Assembly (NCBI GenBank): GCA_902560805.1
Contig: CACENW010000002.1
Location: 94,501 to 158,500 of the forward strand
Length of the DNA stretch: 64,000 nt
Reading direction: 5' to 3'
Source of the DNA: an uncultured Pelagibacteraceae bacterium
GTDB taxonomy: Bacteria; Pseudomonadota; Alphaproteobacteria; Pelagibacterales; Pelagibacteraceae
Part shown: piece after piece, positions 29,838 through 37,910 of the stretch
Numbering within the stretch: position 1 is the first letter of the stretch
Layout of the letters: each line of letters begins with the position of its first letter
Notes under the pieces: generated by a model
The model's input: only the letters and a program-made list of their open reading frames with translations
Told to the model about the DNA's origin: nothing
Databases searched by the model: none
Program-made: the position numbers and the translations under genes

Positions 29838-32800
29838 TATAATTTTGTTGGCATAGGTTTATCGCCATCAATTTTGTATTTTTTCATAGCGTCTTTTGCA
29901 TATTTTGAAGCTATCAATTGTTCTTTTGCTAAAATGCTTAATCCATAAGCAACTAAATGTTCTTTATCTACCTCAAAGAATTTTCTTAAATTTTTTCTAG
30001 TATCACTTCTTCCAAAACCATCCGCACCTAACGAATAAAAGCTCTTATTGTTTGTGTAAGGTCTTATTTGATCAGAATTCATTCTCATATAATCAGATGC
30101 TGCCATAATTGGACCTTCAGTACTTCCAAGACATTGCTCCACATATGATTTTTTAGGAGTTTTGTCTGGATTTAAAAGATTATATCTTTCAACTTCCATT
30201 CCATCTTTTCTTAACTCATTAAAACTTGTAACGCTCCATATTTCACTATCAATTTGGTAGTCGTTTTGTAAAATTTCAGCTGCTGACATCATCTCTCTTA
30301 ATATTGTTCCTGAGCCTAAAAGTTGAAGTTTTGTTTTTTTATATTTGTTAAATTCCTTTATCTTATACATTCCTTTAAGAATTCCTTCTTCACAATTTTT
30401 ATCCTTAGGCATTTCAGGATGCGAATAATTTTCATTCATTGTTGTAATATAATAAAAAACATTTTCTTTCTTCTCATGCATTCTTCTTAGACCTTCTCTG
30501 AAAATAGTTGCTAATTCATAATGAAATGTAGGATCATAAGTTACGCAATTAGGAATTGTTGATGCAATCAAATGACTATGTCCATCTTGATGTTGTAATC
30601 CTTCGCCTGCTAATGTTGTTCTTCCGGCTGTTGCACCAACTAAAAAACCCCTAGCCTGGCTATCACCAGCAGCCCAAGCTAAATCTCCAATTCTTTGAAA
30701 TCCAAACATAGAATAAAAAATGTATATTGGAATCATTTCAATATCATGATTTGTATAAGCAGTTGCAGCTGCTATCCAAGAAGACATCGCTCCTGCTTCA
30801 TTAATTCCTTCTTCAAGTACCTGTCCACTTTTATCTTCTCTATAAGAACTTAGTTGTGCAGCATCTTCGGGCTCATATTTCTGTCCTTCGTGAGCATATA
30901 TTCCGATTTTTTGAAAAAATCCTTCCATACCGAATGTTCTTGCTTCATCTGGGATAATTGGAACTAATCTAGGCGAAATATTTTTATCTCTTAACAAATT
31001 AGTTAACATTCTTACGAGAGCCATTGTAGTAGACATTTCTTTTTCACCAGTTGAAACTTTCATAAAATCAAAGATATCTTTTGATGGTGCTTTAATAGGT
31101 TTTGCAAAGGTTGACCTCTCTGGCAAATAACCTCCCAATTTAAGTCTTCTCTCTTTTATGTATTTAATCTCTGGAGATTTCTCATCAGGCCTAAAGTATT
31201 CTATATTTCTAACTTGTTCATCAGTTAGAGGAACATCAAAACGATCTCTATAATACATAAGATCATCCACATCTAATTTTTTGGTTTGGTGAGTAGTGTT
31301 TACACTTTCACCTGTTTTTCCCATTCCATATCCTTTGATTGTTTTTGCAATAATAACTGTTGGACTTCCTTGGTTTTTAATTGCTTTATCATAAGCTGCA
31401 TATACCTTATGGGGATCGTGTCCTCCTCGATTTAATCTCCAAATATCTTTATCTGACATAGATGAAACCATCTCCATAGTATCTGGGTTTTTTCCAAAAA
31501 ACTTTTCTCGTACATATGCACCATCTCTTGCTTTCATAGCCTGGTATTCACCATCTACAGTTTCATTCATAATTTTTACTAGTTGACCAGTTTTATCATT
31601 AGCTAACAATGAGTCCCAGTACGAACCCCAAATAACTTTTATTACATTCCATCCAGCGCCTCTAAAGCTACCTTCAAGTTCTTGAATAATTTTTCCATTT
31701 CCTCTTACAGGACCATCAAGTCTTTGGAGATTACAGTTAATTACAAAAATTAAATTATCTAATTTTTCTCTGGCTGCTAATCCAATTGCACCCATAGATT
31801 CTGGTTCATCCATTTCACCGTCTCCTAAAAAGGCCCAGACCTTTCGTTCCTCATCTTTAATTAATCCTCTATTGATTAAATATTTCATGTATCTTGCTTG
31901 ATAAATTGCAAGCATTGGTCCTAAACCCATCGAAACAGTCGGAAATTGCCAAAAATTTGGCATTAGCCAAGGGTGAGGGTATGAAGATAATCCTCCAGGT
32001 TTTACTTCCTGTCTAAAACTATCTAATTGTTTCTCACTTAATCTGCCCTCTAAAAATGCTCTAGCATACATTCCAGGTGCACTGTGTCCTTGAAAATATA
32101 TAAGATCACCTCCAAATTTATTATTTTTTGCTCTCCAAAAATGATTCATTCCAACATCATATAAAGTTGCAGCAGATGCAAAGGTTCCTATGTGTCCACC
32201 TAATTCTGGAAATTTTTTGTTAGCTCTTACTACCATTGCGGCTGCATTCCATCTAATCAGTGATCTAATTCTTCTTTCAATATTTTGATCTCCATTTGAT
32301 TTTATTTCAGCCTCAGGAGGAATAGTATTTATATAAGGAGTATTTTGAGTGTAGGGGATATTTGCTCCTTCACGATAAGCTTTGTTAATTAATTCCTTAA
32401 TTAAAAAATGAGCTCTTTGATTTCCATCTTTTGAAATTACAGCAGATAAAGACTCTATCCAATCTTGGGTTTCTAAAGGATCTATATCTAATCCATTTGT
32501 AACTTGAATTATAGATTGTTTTTTTTCTTCAACTGGCTCTGAAAAATTTACCTGCTCTTCTTTATTCACAGCCATAGCTTCCTCAGCTTGTTTAATAATA
32601 TTTTCTGTATCTTTAGGAACATTACTCTCTGGAAGACTTTTTGTAGAATTGCTTAAACTTAAAAGTAAATCACCTTTTGAAACTTTATCACCTACTTTAA
32701 CATTAATGGTATCAATTTTTCCTGAAATGGTTGATGGAATTTCAACACTAGATTTATCACTTTCGATTGTAACTATTGGATCATTTTCCTTGATTGTATC

Positions 32801-32878
32801 TCCAGGCTTTACCAGTAATTCTATTACCTCAACATTCTCAAAATCACCAATGTCAGGAACAAGTAGTTTTTCGCTCAT
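29837..32878 (-). CDS. aceE: Pyruvate dehydrogenase E1, homodimeric, with N-terminal lipoyl domain
   Basis: Thiamine-diphosphate-dependent decarboxylase of the PDH complex. Residues from about 129 onward match homodimeric AceE (GLDIDPLETQDW at the start, thiamine motif GDGEMDEPES with NCNLQRLDG). Residues 1-77 form a complete lipoyl domain with Lys42 in ESDKSSVEIP, joined by a Glu/Lys/Ser linker (about 78-128). Total length is 1013 against about 887 for E. coli AceE, and the excess equals the added domain and linker. The lipoyl domain closely resembles the one in the adjacent aceF. The frame is continuous through the junction, so this is a genuine fusion. It is first in the aceE-aceF unit. 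Confidence 0.95.
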   Translation of the reverse strand: MSEKLLVPDIGDFENVEVIELLVKPGDTIKENDPIVTIESDKSSVEIPSTISGKIDTINVKVGDKVSKGDLLLSLSNSTKSLPESNVPKDTENIIKQAEEAMAVNKEEQVNFSEPVEEKKQSIIQVTNGLDIDPLETQDWIESLSAVISKDGNQRAHFLIKELINKAYREGANIPYTQNTPYINTIPPEAEIKSNGDQNIERRIRSLIRWNAAAMVVRANKKFPELGGHIGTFASAATLYDVGMNHFWRAKNNKFGGDLIYFQGHSAPGMYARAFLEGRLSEKQLDSFRQEVKPGGLSSYPHPWLMPNFWQFPTVSMGLGPMLAIYQARYMKYLINRGLIKDEERKVWAFLGDGEMDEPESMGAIGLAAREKLDNLIFVINCNLQRLDGPVRGNGKIIQELEGSFRGAGWNVIKVIWGSYWDSLLANDKTGQLVKIMNETVDGEYQAMKARDGAYVREKFFGKNPDTMEMVSSMSDKDIWRLNRGGHDPHKVYAAYDKAIKNQGSPTVIIAKTIKGYGMGKTGESVNTTHQTKKLDVDDLMYYRDRFDVPLTDEQVRNIEYFRPDEKSPEIKYIKERRLKLGGYLPERSTFAKPIKAPSKDIFDFMKVSTGEKEMSTTMALVRMLTNLLRDKNISPRLVPIIPDEARTFGMEGFFQKIGIYAHEGQKYEPEDAAQLSSYREDKSGQVLEEGINEAGAMSSWIAAATAYTNHDIEMIPIYIFYSMFGFQRIGDLAWAAGDSQARGFLVGATAGRTTLAGEGLQHQDGHSHLIASTIPNCVTYDPTFHYELATIFREGLRRMHEKKENVFYYITTMNENYSHPEMPKDKNCEEGILKGMYKIKEFNKYKKTKLQLLGSGTILREMMSAAEILQNDYQIDSEIWSVTSFNELRKDGMEVERYNLLNPDKTPKKSYVEQCLGSTEGPIMAASDYMRMNSDQIRPYTNNKSFYSLGADGFGRSDTRKNLRKFFEVDKEHLVAYGLSILAKEQLIASKYAKDAMKKYKIDGDKPMPTKL

Positions 32879-33024
32879 TATTTAAAAGGCTTATACACTC
32901 AAATAAAATATATTTTTATGTTATTTTATCACATTAATTAATCTTTTTATGCAAAGCTGTGTTTTAATTGAACAAAATTTGTTAATAAAACCATAAAATA
33001 CAGTATCTTGAAAAAATTAATTTT

Positions 33025-33101
33025 GGACCGCTGGCCAAATTGGATAAGGCGCTCGGCTACGAACCGGGAGATTCCAGATTCGAGTTCTGGGCGGTCCGCC
33101 A
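33025..33101 (+). tRNA. tRNA-Arg (anticodon ACG)
   Basis: A 77-nt tRNA with an encoded CCA. The acceptor GGACCGC pairs with GCGGTCC, followed by discriminator G. The anticodon stem CTCGG/CCGGG (one U-G type pair) encloses CTACGAA, giving anticodon ACG, read as ICG after deamination. The T-arm has CCAGA with GATTCGAG-type loop. A protein ATG begins 7 nt after the CCA. Confidence 0.95.
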
Positions 33102-33108
33102 AAATATA

Positions 33109-33852
33109 ATGATAAATAATCTTCAAGTATATGTAATAAATTTAAAGCAAGATACCGAGAGGTTAAAAAATATATCTTATGAATTAAATAAACAGAATAT
33201 AAATAACTTTGAGGTTATCGAAGCTGTTGATGCAAAAAAGATAAACAAAAAAGATCTAGATTTTTCTATTTCAAAAAATAAAAAATTTATAAATCCATTA
33301 AATACAAATATGAATGACCAAGAAGTATGCTGCTCCTTAAGTCATTTGAAGGCATACGAAAAGTTTATTAATTCTAAGTTCGACTATGCATTAATACTTG
33401 AAGATGATGCAGTTTTTATTGATAAATTAACTGAAAATCTAAAAAAATTTTTAATTAAAAATTTCATTCATGAAAAACAAATTATTTTTTTAAGTGAGCT
33501 TTGGGAATTTTTTAAAAAACCTATTGATAAAAACAACAATTTTGAAATTGTTAATGTAGCAAACGCAGTTTATGCTCATGCATACATAATTAATAAAAAA
33601 GCTGCTATTGCAATTTCTTCTTTTAATTATCCTGTAAAAACTATTGCCGATAACTTTATAATTTTTAAATTATATTGTGGAGTAAACCTCTTAGGAATTA
33701 ATCCATTTATATTAAAACAAGACAAAAAAAAGTTTGTTTCTACAATACCAGTCGATAATAAAATGAATAAAGTATTTTTGTTTAGAAGATCTTTTTATAG
33801 ACTTTTAAATAAAATATTTAGATTATTTGGCATGTTTAATAGTCATAAATAA
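33109..33852 (+). CDS. GT25-family glycosyltransferase
   Basis: A 247-residue protein of glycosyltransferase family 25, which adds sugars (often galactose) to lipooligosaccharide. The N-terminal VYVINLKQDTERL (about 7-19) is the family's opening motif. CSLSHLKAYEKF (about 74-85) and the metal-binding LILEDDAVF (about 95-103, with the EDD acidic motif) follow. A cytosolic face of the inner membrane is expected. Translation read further upstream would run through tRNA-Arg, so I take ATG 33109, 7 nt after the tRNA CCA. It probably arises from a tRNA-mRNA cotranscript. It stands alone, like the other tRNA-adjacent glycosyltransferase at 9285. Confidence 0.85.
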   Translation: MINNLQVYVINLKQDTERLKNISYELNKQNINNFEVIEAVDAKKINKKDLDFSISKNKKFINPLNTNMNDQEVCCSLSHLKAYEKFINSKFDYALILEDDAVFIDKLTENLKKFLIKNFIHEKQIIFLSELWEFFKKPIDKNNNFEIVNVANAVYAHAYIINKKAAIAISSFNYPVKTIADNFIIFKLYCGVNLLGINPFILKQDKKKFVSTIPVDNKMNKVFLFRRSFYRLLNKIFRLFGMFNSHK

Positions 33853-33899
33853 ATTTAAATTATATTTTTTTCATATATAAAAAGTTCTATCCTAAAACT

Positions 33900-33998
33900 A
33901 TGTTAAAAAACTTGTTTAAATTTTCCCTTCAAAAATCTGTAATTTTATTTTTTATATTTATTATTCTCTTTATATTTATACTAGCTTTTATATTTTGA
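33900..33998 (+). CDS. Possible 32-residue membrane micro-protein
   Basis: A short frame from ATG 33900 to TGA 33996-33998 encodes 32 residues. A basic start (MLKNLFKFSLQKS) is followed by a 19-residue run of Ile, Leu, Phe and Ala forming one transmembrane helix. It ends 4 bp before the thioesterase ATG and begins 47 bp after the GT25 stop. AT-rich DNA readily gives Phe/Ile-rich frames, so chance is a real alternative. Spacing and the ordered Lys-then-hydrophobic layout are the only support. Confidence 0.3.
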   Translation: MLKNLFKFSLQKSVILFFIFIILFIFILAFIF

Positions 33999-34002
33999 TT
34001 TT

Positions 34003-34428
34003 ATGAGCAATGAATTTGAACAAATAAGCTTAACCCCTGGGTTCATGAAACACAATGGTGGTGTTTTGTTTAGAAACATCTCTGAAACTGAATATGAATT
34101 TAAATCTACTATAAATGAAAATCACTTGAATGCTGCTGGTATAACTCATGGAGGCTATCTATCAGCATTAATAGATGCTGGTGCTGGAACTGCAGCTCAC
34201 AGATCTGCTGATAATGCTCCATGTGTAACTATTTCATTAGATATCAAGTTTATTGGTGCCTCAAAAGTTGGTGATGAAATTATTGGACACACAAAAATTT
34301 TAAAAAAAACCAATACATTAATATTTTTATTTTGTGAGCTAAAATGTAAAAACAAAATTATTACATCAGCAACAGGAGTTTGGAAAATTTTAAAAGTTAA
34401 ACCTTCAAATTTAGGTCCAGGCGGTTAA
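34003..34428 (+). CDS. PaaI-type hotdog-fold thioesterase
   Basis: A 141-residue single hotdog domain, probably hydrolysing an acyl-CoA or aryl-CoA thioester in the cytosol. The signature is around LNAAGITHGGYLSALIDAG (about 42-60), where the HGG is the usual active-site loop and the Asp57 equivalent acts in catalysis. The C-terminal strand with TGVWKILK matches the family. Substrate is unknown. It ends 1 bp from the convergent TRAP permease stop. Confidence 0.85.
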   Translation: MSNEFEQISLTPGFMKHNGGVLFRNISETEYEFKSTINENHLNAAGITHGGYLSALIDAGAGTAAHRSADNAPCVTISLDIKFIGASKVGDEIIGHTKILKKTNTLIFLFCELKCKNKIITSATGVWKILKVKPSNLGPGG

Positions 34429-34429
34429 T

Positions 34430-36751
34430 TTATTCTTTTCTTTTAATATTAAAATATCCACAAATAACCAACAAAATTAAAGCAATTGGATAGACTATAT
34501 TTTTAGATGGTCTATCAGAATTTTCAATTTTGAATTCACTGATATAGTCTCCCATTTCAAAACCATTTTTTTTTGCTTCCCCATTCCATTTTAAGTTATC
34601 AACTATTATTTTTTCATCCTGTGTTAATAAAGTAATTCCATAATCCTCTAAAGTAAAATGGTCTTCAAAAGTATTTTTTGATATTACAAAAAGTTTATAT
34701 CTTTCTCCATATAGACTAGGTCTTGTTATTTTAATTTGAATTTCTTTTCCTGAGTCTAATTGTAATGAATTTATTTTACTAATTTCTTCATAATTATATT
34801 TTGGATAAAATTTATTTAAAACAAAATCAGGAGACAATAAGGAAATAGCAATAATTAAAAAAATAATAATTTCATACCATTTAAGCTTATTTATAAACCA
34901 ACCTTGAGTTGCCGATGTAAAAACTAAAATTCCTATTAATGAAGTTATAATAACAATCATTCCATGCCATATATTCTCGATACCGATAAGTAAAAGTTCA
35001 TGATTAAATAAAAAGACTATTGGCAATATACCTGTTCTTAAACTATACCAAAAGGCTTGAGCTCCAGTCCTTAATGGATCACCTCCAGATATTCCCGCAG
35101 CTGCATAAGAAGCTAATCCTACTGGCGGTGTTACATCTGCCATAAGTCCAAAATAAAATACAAATAAATGAACTGCTATAAGTGGAAAAATAAATCCAGA
35201 TGCATTACCAACATCAACTAAAACAGTTGCCATCAAAGATGCAACCACAACATAATTTGCTGTAGTTGGCAAACCCATTCCTAATAGTAAACATAAAATT
35301 ATTGTTAAAAATAGTAATATTGTAACGTTATCTTTAGCAATAGACTCGATAACAATAATTAAGTTAGTACTTAAGCCTGTTGAGCCAACTGCACCTACTA
35401 TGATACCGGCTGTAGCAATTGCAATACCAACTGCTACCATATTTAATGCTCCTTTTTCAAAACCAACGATTGTTTGATTAAACCATTCTTTAAAAGAGTC
35501 TTTGGAATAATTATTTTTAATAATTAAGTTAATTAGGTTGACTAAAATTAAAGTAATTGTTGCATAAAAAATAGAATACGAAGCAGTAAACCTTAAATAA
35601 ACAAGAGTATAAATTAAAACAAAAATAGGAATTAAAAAATGAATTCCAGATAAAAACGTTTTTCTTAAATTGGGAACATCAGCATCGTCCATTCCTTTTA
35701 GATTTAATTTTAGAGCTTCTAAGTGCGATATATAAAATAAAGCAATATAGGAAATAATTGCTGGCAAAAAAGCATGTTTAACTATTTCAAAATAAGTAAC
35801 TCCGATAAAACTTGCCATTACAAAAGCTGCGGCACCCATCACAGGTGGCATTATTTGTCCATTAACAGATGATGAGACCTCTATTGCACCTGCCTTCTCT
35901 TTAGAGAAACCTGTTTTTTTCATTATCGGAATAGTAAATGTTCCAGTAGTTACGGTATTAGCAATTGATGATCCCGAAATTAAGCCAGTCATTCCCGAAC
36001 CTAGAATTGCAGCTTTGGCTGGTCCTCCTCTCATTTTACCAACCATCGCGAAAGCTAAATCTAAAAAATATTTACCACCGCCTGCAGTTTCAAGTAAGGC
36101 ACCAAATAGAACAAACAGAAAAATAAAATCTACGGAAACTCCAATAGGGATTCCAAATATTGCCTCTTGATCCAACCATTGAAATCCTACCAATCTATTA
36201 AGAGATAAGCCTCCATGAGAAATTACCTCTGGTGCATACCTTCCAAAATATGAAAATAATAAAAAACAAGTTGCAATGATAACTAAAGGTAATCCAATTG
36301 CTCTTCTTGTGGCTTCTAAAAGAATTAAAATACCACATCCTCCTAAAATTAATTCTACAGGAAAATTAAATGTATCAGTGATTTTTAAACTTAGAAGGAC
36401 ACCACCCCTATCTACTAATTGATCATAAAAAAAATAAATATAGAGACAAGAAAAAGCACCCACAAAACTTATTATAATGTCAAAAAATGAAATCTTTTTT
36501 CCTTTAGCTACTGGGTAAATTAAAAATGCTAGAGTTAATGCAAATCCTAAATGTATTGCTCTCGCGGGTAAACCTTTGAAAATTCCAAAATTCAACATAA
36601 ATGGAAATGGTGAAGCGTACCAAAGTTGAAATAAGGACCAAATGATAGCTATTGCAGAAACGACCTTTAAATGAAATCCAGTAATGTTTCTAGTTGGTGA
36701 TAAATCTTCGCTTATTTTATTTTTTATATTGGCGCTAATTGAGTCACTCAT
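34430..36751 (-). CDS. TRAP transporter fused permease (4TM/12TM, TAXI type)
   Basis: A 773-residue inner-membrane protein combining the small DctQ-like and large DctM-like subunits, as is usual for TAXI-type TRAP systems. About 16-18 hydrophobic helices cover residues 20-660. Conserved DctM-type segments include GSGMTGLISGSSIANTVTTG (about 242-261) and LGMGLPTTANYVV (about 482-494). A soluble C-terminal extension (about 680-745) followed by a last helix resembles the DUF3394 tail of this subfamily. It couples uptake to an ion gradient, using the TAXI protein encoded upstream. A terminator-like hairpin lies between the two genes. Substrate is not deducible. Confidence 0.92.
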   Translation of the reverse strand: MSDSISANIKNKISEDLSPTRNITGFHLKVVSAIAIIWSLFQLWYASPFPFMLNFGIFKGLPARAIHLGFALTLAFLIYPVAKGKKISFFDIIISFVGAFSCLYIYFFYDQLVDRGGVLLSLKITDTFNFPVELILGGCGILILLEATRRAIGLPLVIIATCFLLFSYFGRYAPEVISHGGLSLNRLVGFQWLDQEAIFGIPIGVSVDFIFLFVLFGALLETAGGGKYFLDLAFAMVGKMRGGPAKAAILGSGMTGLISGSSIANTVTTGTFTIPIMKKTGFSKEKAGAIEVSSSVNGQIMPPVMGAAAFVMASFIGVTYFEIVKHAFLPAIISYIALFYISHLEALKLNLKGMDDADVPNLRKTFLSGIHFLIPIFVLIYTLVYLRFTASYSIFYATITLILVNLINLIIKNNYSKDSFKEWFNQTIVGFEKGALNMVAVGIAIATAGIIVGAVGSTGLSTNLIIVIESIAKDNVTILLFLTIILCLLLGMGLPTTANYVVVASLMATVLVDVGNASGFIFPLIAVHLFVFYFGLMADVTPPVGLASYAAAGISGGDPLRTGAQAFWYSLRTGILPIVFLFNHELLLIGIENIWHGMIVIITSLIGILVFTSATQGWFINKLKWYEIIIFLIIAISLLSPDFVLNKFYPKYNYEEISKINSLQLDSGKEIQIKITRPSLYGERYKLFVISKNTFEDHFTLEDYGITLLTQDEKIIVDNLKWNGEAKKNGFEMGDYISEFKIENSDRPSKNIVYPIALILLVICGYFNIKRKE

Positions 36752-36773
36752 AAGAAATATTCATACCATAAAA

Positions 36774-36804
36774 AAAAGGCCCGATAAAAATTACCAGGCC
36801 TTTT
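36774..36804 (-). terminator. Intrinsic terminator/attenuator between TAXI protein and permease
   Basis: Read on the minus strand, an 8-bp stem AAAAGGCC / GGCCTTTT encloses a 15-nt loop and continues into a run of T residues. It begins 20 bp after the TAXI protein stop and lies 23 bp before the permease ATG. This fits partial termination that yields more periplasmic binding protein than permease. Confidence 0.7.
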
Positions 36805-36823
36805 AAAAAGTAAAAAACTTGGA

Positions 36824-37828
36824 TTACATTAACCCAGCTTCTTTATAATATTTAATTGCACCAGGATGTAGTGGAGCAGATAAACCATCTTTAATCATGT
36901 TTTTCTTTTCCAAAAATCCAAATGCTGGATGTTGTTTTTTGAAATCATCAAAGTTTTCAAAAACTGCTTTTGTAACTAAGTACACTAATTCTTCAGAAAC
37001 ATCTGCGGAAGTTACCACAGTTGCTTTAACACCAAATGTAGTAGCATCTTTTTTCTGTTTAGTATAAGTGCCTTTAGGGATTACAGCTTGTGCATAATAA
37101 TCAGCGCCATCAATTAAACCTTGAACTTCTGGTCCAGTCAAATTGATTGGTGATGCTTTTGCAGCGCATGTTGCAGCTTGTTCCATTGCACCATTTGGAA
37201 ATCCAACTGAATATCCAAATGCATCGATTTTACCATCACATAAAGCTTTCACTTGCTCTGAAGAAGTTAGCTCTGTTGTTGATTTAAAGAAACTATTATC
37301 AACACCCATAGCTTTCATTAGTTCTTCCATAGTTCCTCTTTGACCAGAACCAGGGTTACCAATGTTAACTACTTTACCTTCTAAATCAGCAAAATCTTTA
37401 ATTCTAGCTTTTTTTCTAGCCCAGATTTGGAAAGGTTCGTTATGAACTGAAAACACAGCTCTCAAATCACTAAACTGTTTTCCTTCCCATTTGCTTGAAC
37501 CATTTACTGCGTGATATTGCCAGTCAGATTGAGCTACGCCAAACTGAAATTCTCCAGCTGCTATTTGTCCAATATTATAGTTTGAACCACCTGTTGATGG
37601 AGCTGTACATCTATAAGCTTTAGCTGTACCTTTTTTTCTTCCATGCTCAGCACTAATTGCTGATTTGTGAAGCATTTTACATATAGCGTTACCTGTTTGG
37701 AAATATACTCCAGTAGGTCCACCAGTTCCTATCGTAAAGAACTCTGCTGATTTAGCAACTGTAGTTAATGACAGTGATGCAAATAAAATCAGTAAAGCAC
37801 TTGATAGAGATGTAATTATTTTTTTCAT
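36824..37828 (-). CDS. TAXI-family TRAP transporter substrate-binding protein
   Basis: A periplasmic solute receptor of 334 residues from ATG 37828. The signal peptide (MKKIITSLSS start, Leu/Ala/Phe core, cleavage after AKSA before EFF) is followed by the TAXI signature FTIGTGGPTGVYFQTG. Internal AAGEFQFGVAQSD and VVNIGNPGSGQRGT segments match ligand-binding loops. TAXI receptors bind small carboxylates such as amino acids or dicarboxylates; the substrate here is unknown. An in-frame extension upstream of 37828 has no signal-peptide character. A strong Shine-Dalgarno sequence, GAGGGG, lies 6 nt before the ATG, a sign of high expression. Confidence 0.93.
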   Translation of the reverse strand: MKKIITSLSSALLILFASLSLTTVAKSAEFFTIGTGGPTGVYFQTGNAICKMLHKSAISAEHGRKKGTAKAYRCTAPSTGGSNYNIGQIAAGEFQFGVAQSDWQYHAVNGSSKWEGKQFSDLRAVFSVHNEPFQIWARKKARIKDFADLEGKVVNIGNPGSGQRGTMEELMKAMGVDNSFFKSTTELTSSEQVKALCDGKIDAFGYSVGFPNGAMEQAATCAAKASPINLTGPEVQGLIDGADYYAQAVIPKGTYTKQKKDATTFGVKATVVTSADVSEELVYLVTKAVFENFDDFKKQHPAFGFLEKKNMIKDGLSAPLHPGAIKYYKEAGLM

Positions 37829-37834
37829 TATTTT

Positions 37835-37840
37835 CCCCTC
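37835..37840 (-). promoter_or_regulatory. Strong Shine-Dalgarno of the TAXI protein
   Basis: GAGGGG on the minus strand, 6 nt before ATG 37828. It selects this ATG over the upstream in-frame start at 37882. Strong Shine-Dalgarno sequences are rare among the start sites I inspected here. Confidence 0.7.
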
Positions 37841-37910
37841 TCTATATTGTATGTCGTTATTTTTATAAATTAATCTTACCAAAAAATTATAATGGATGTA
37901 CAGGGTGATT

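Noticed and set aside
33040-33108. Upstream extension of the GT25 gene from 33040
   Set aside because: It would translate through tRNA-Arg; ATG 33109 begins just before the family's conserved N-terminal motif.
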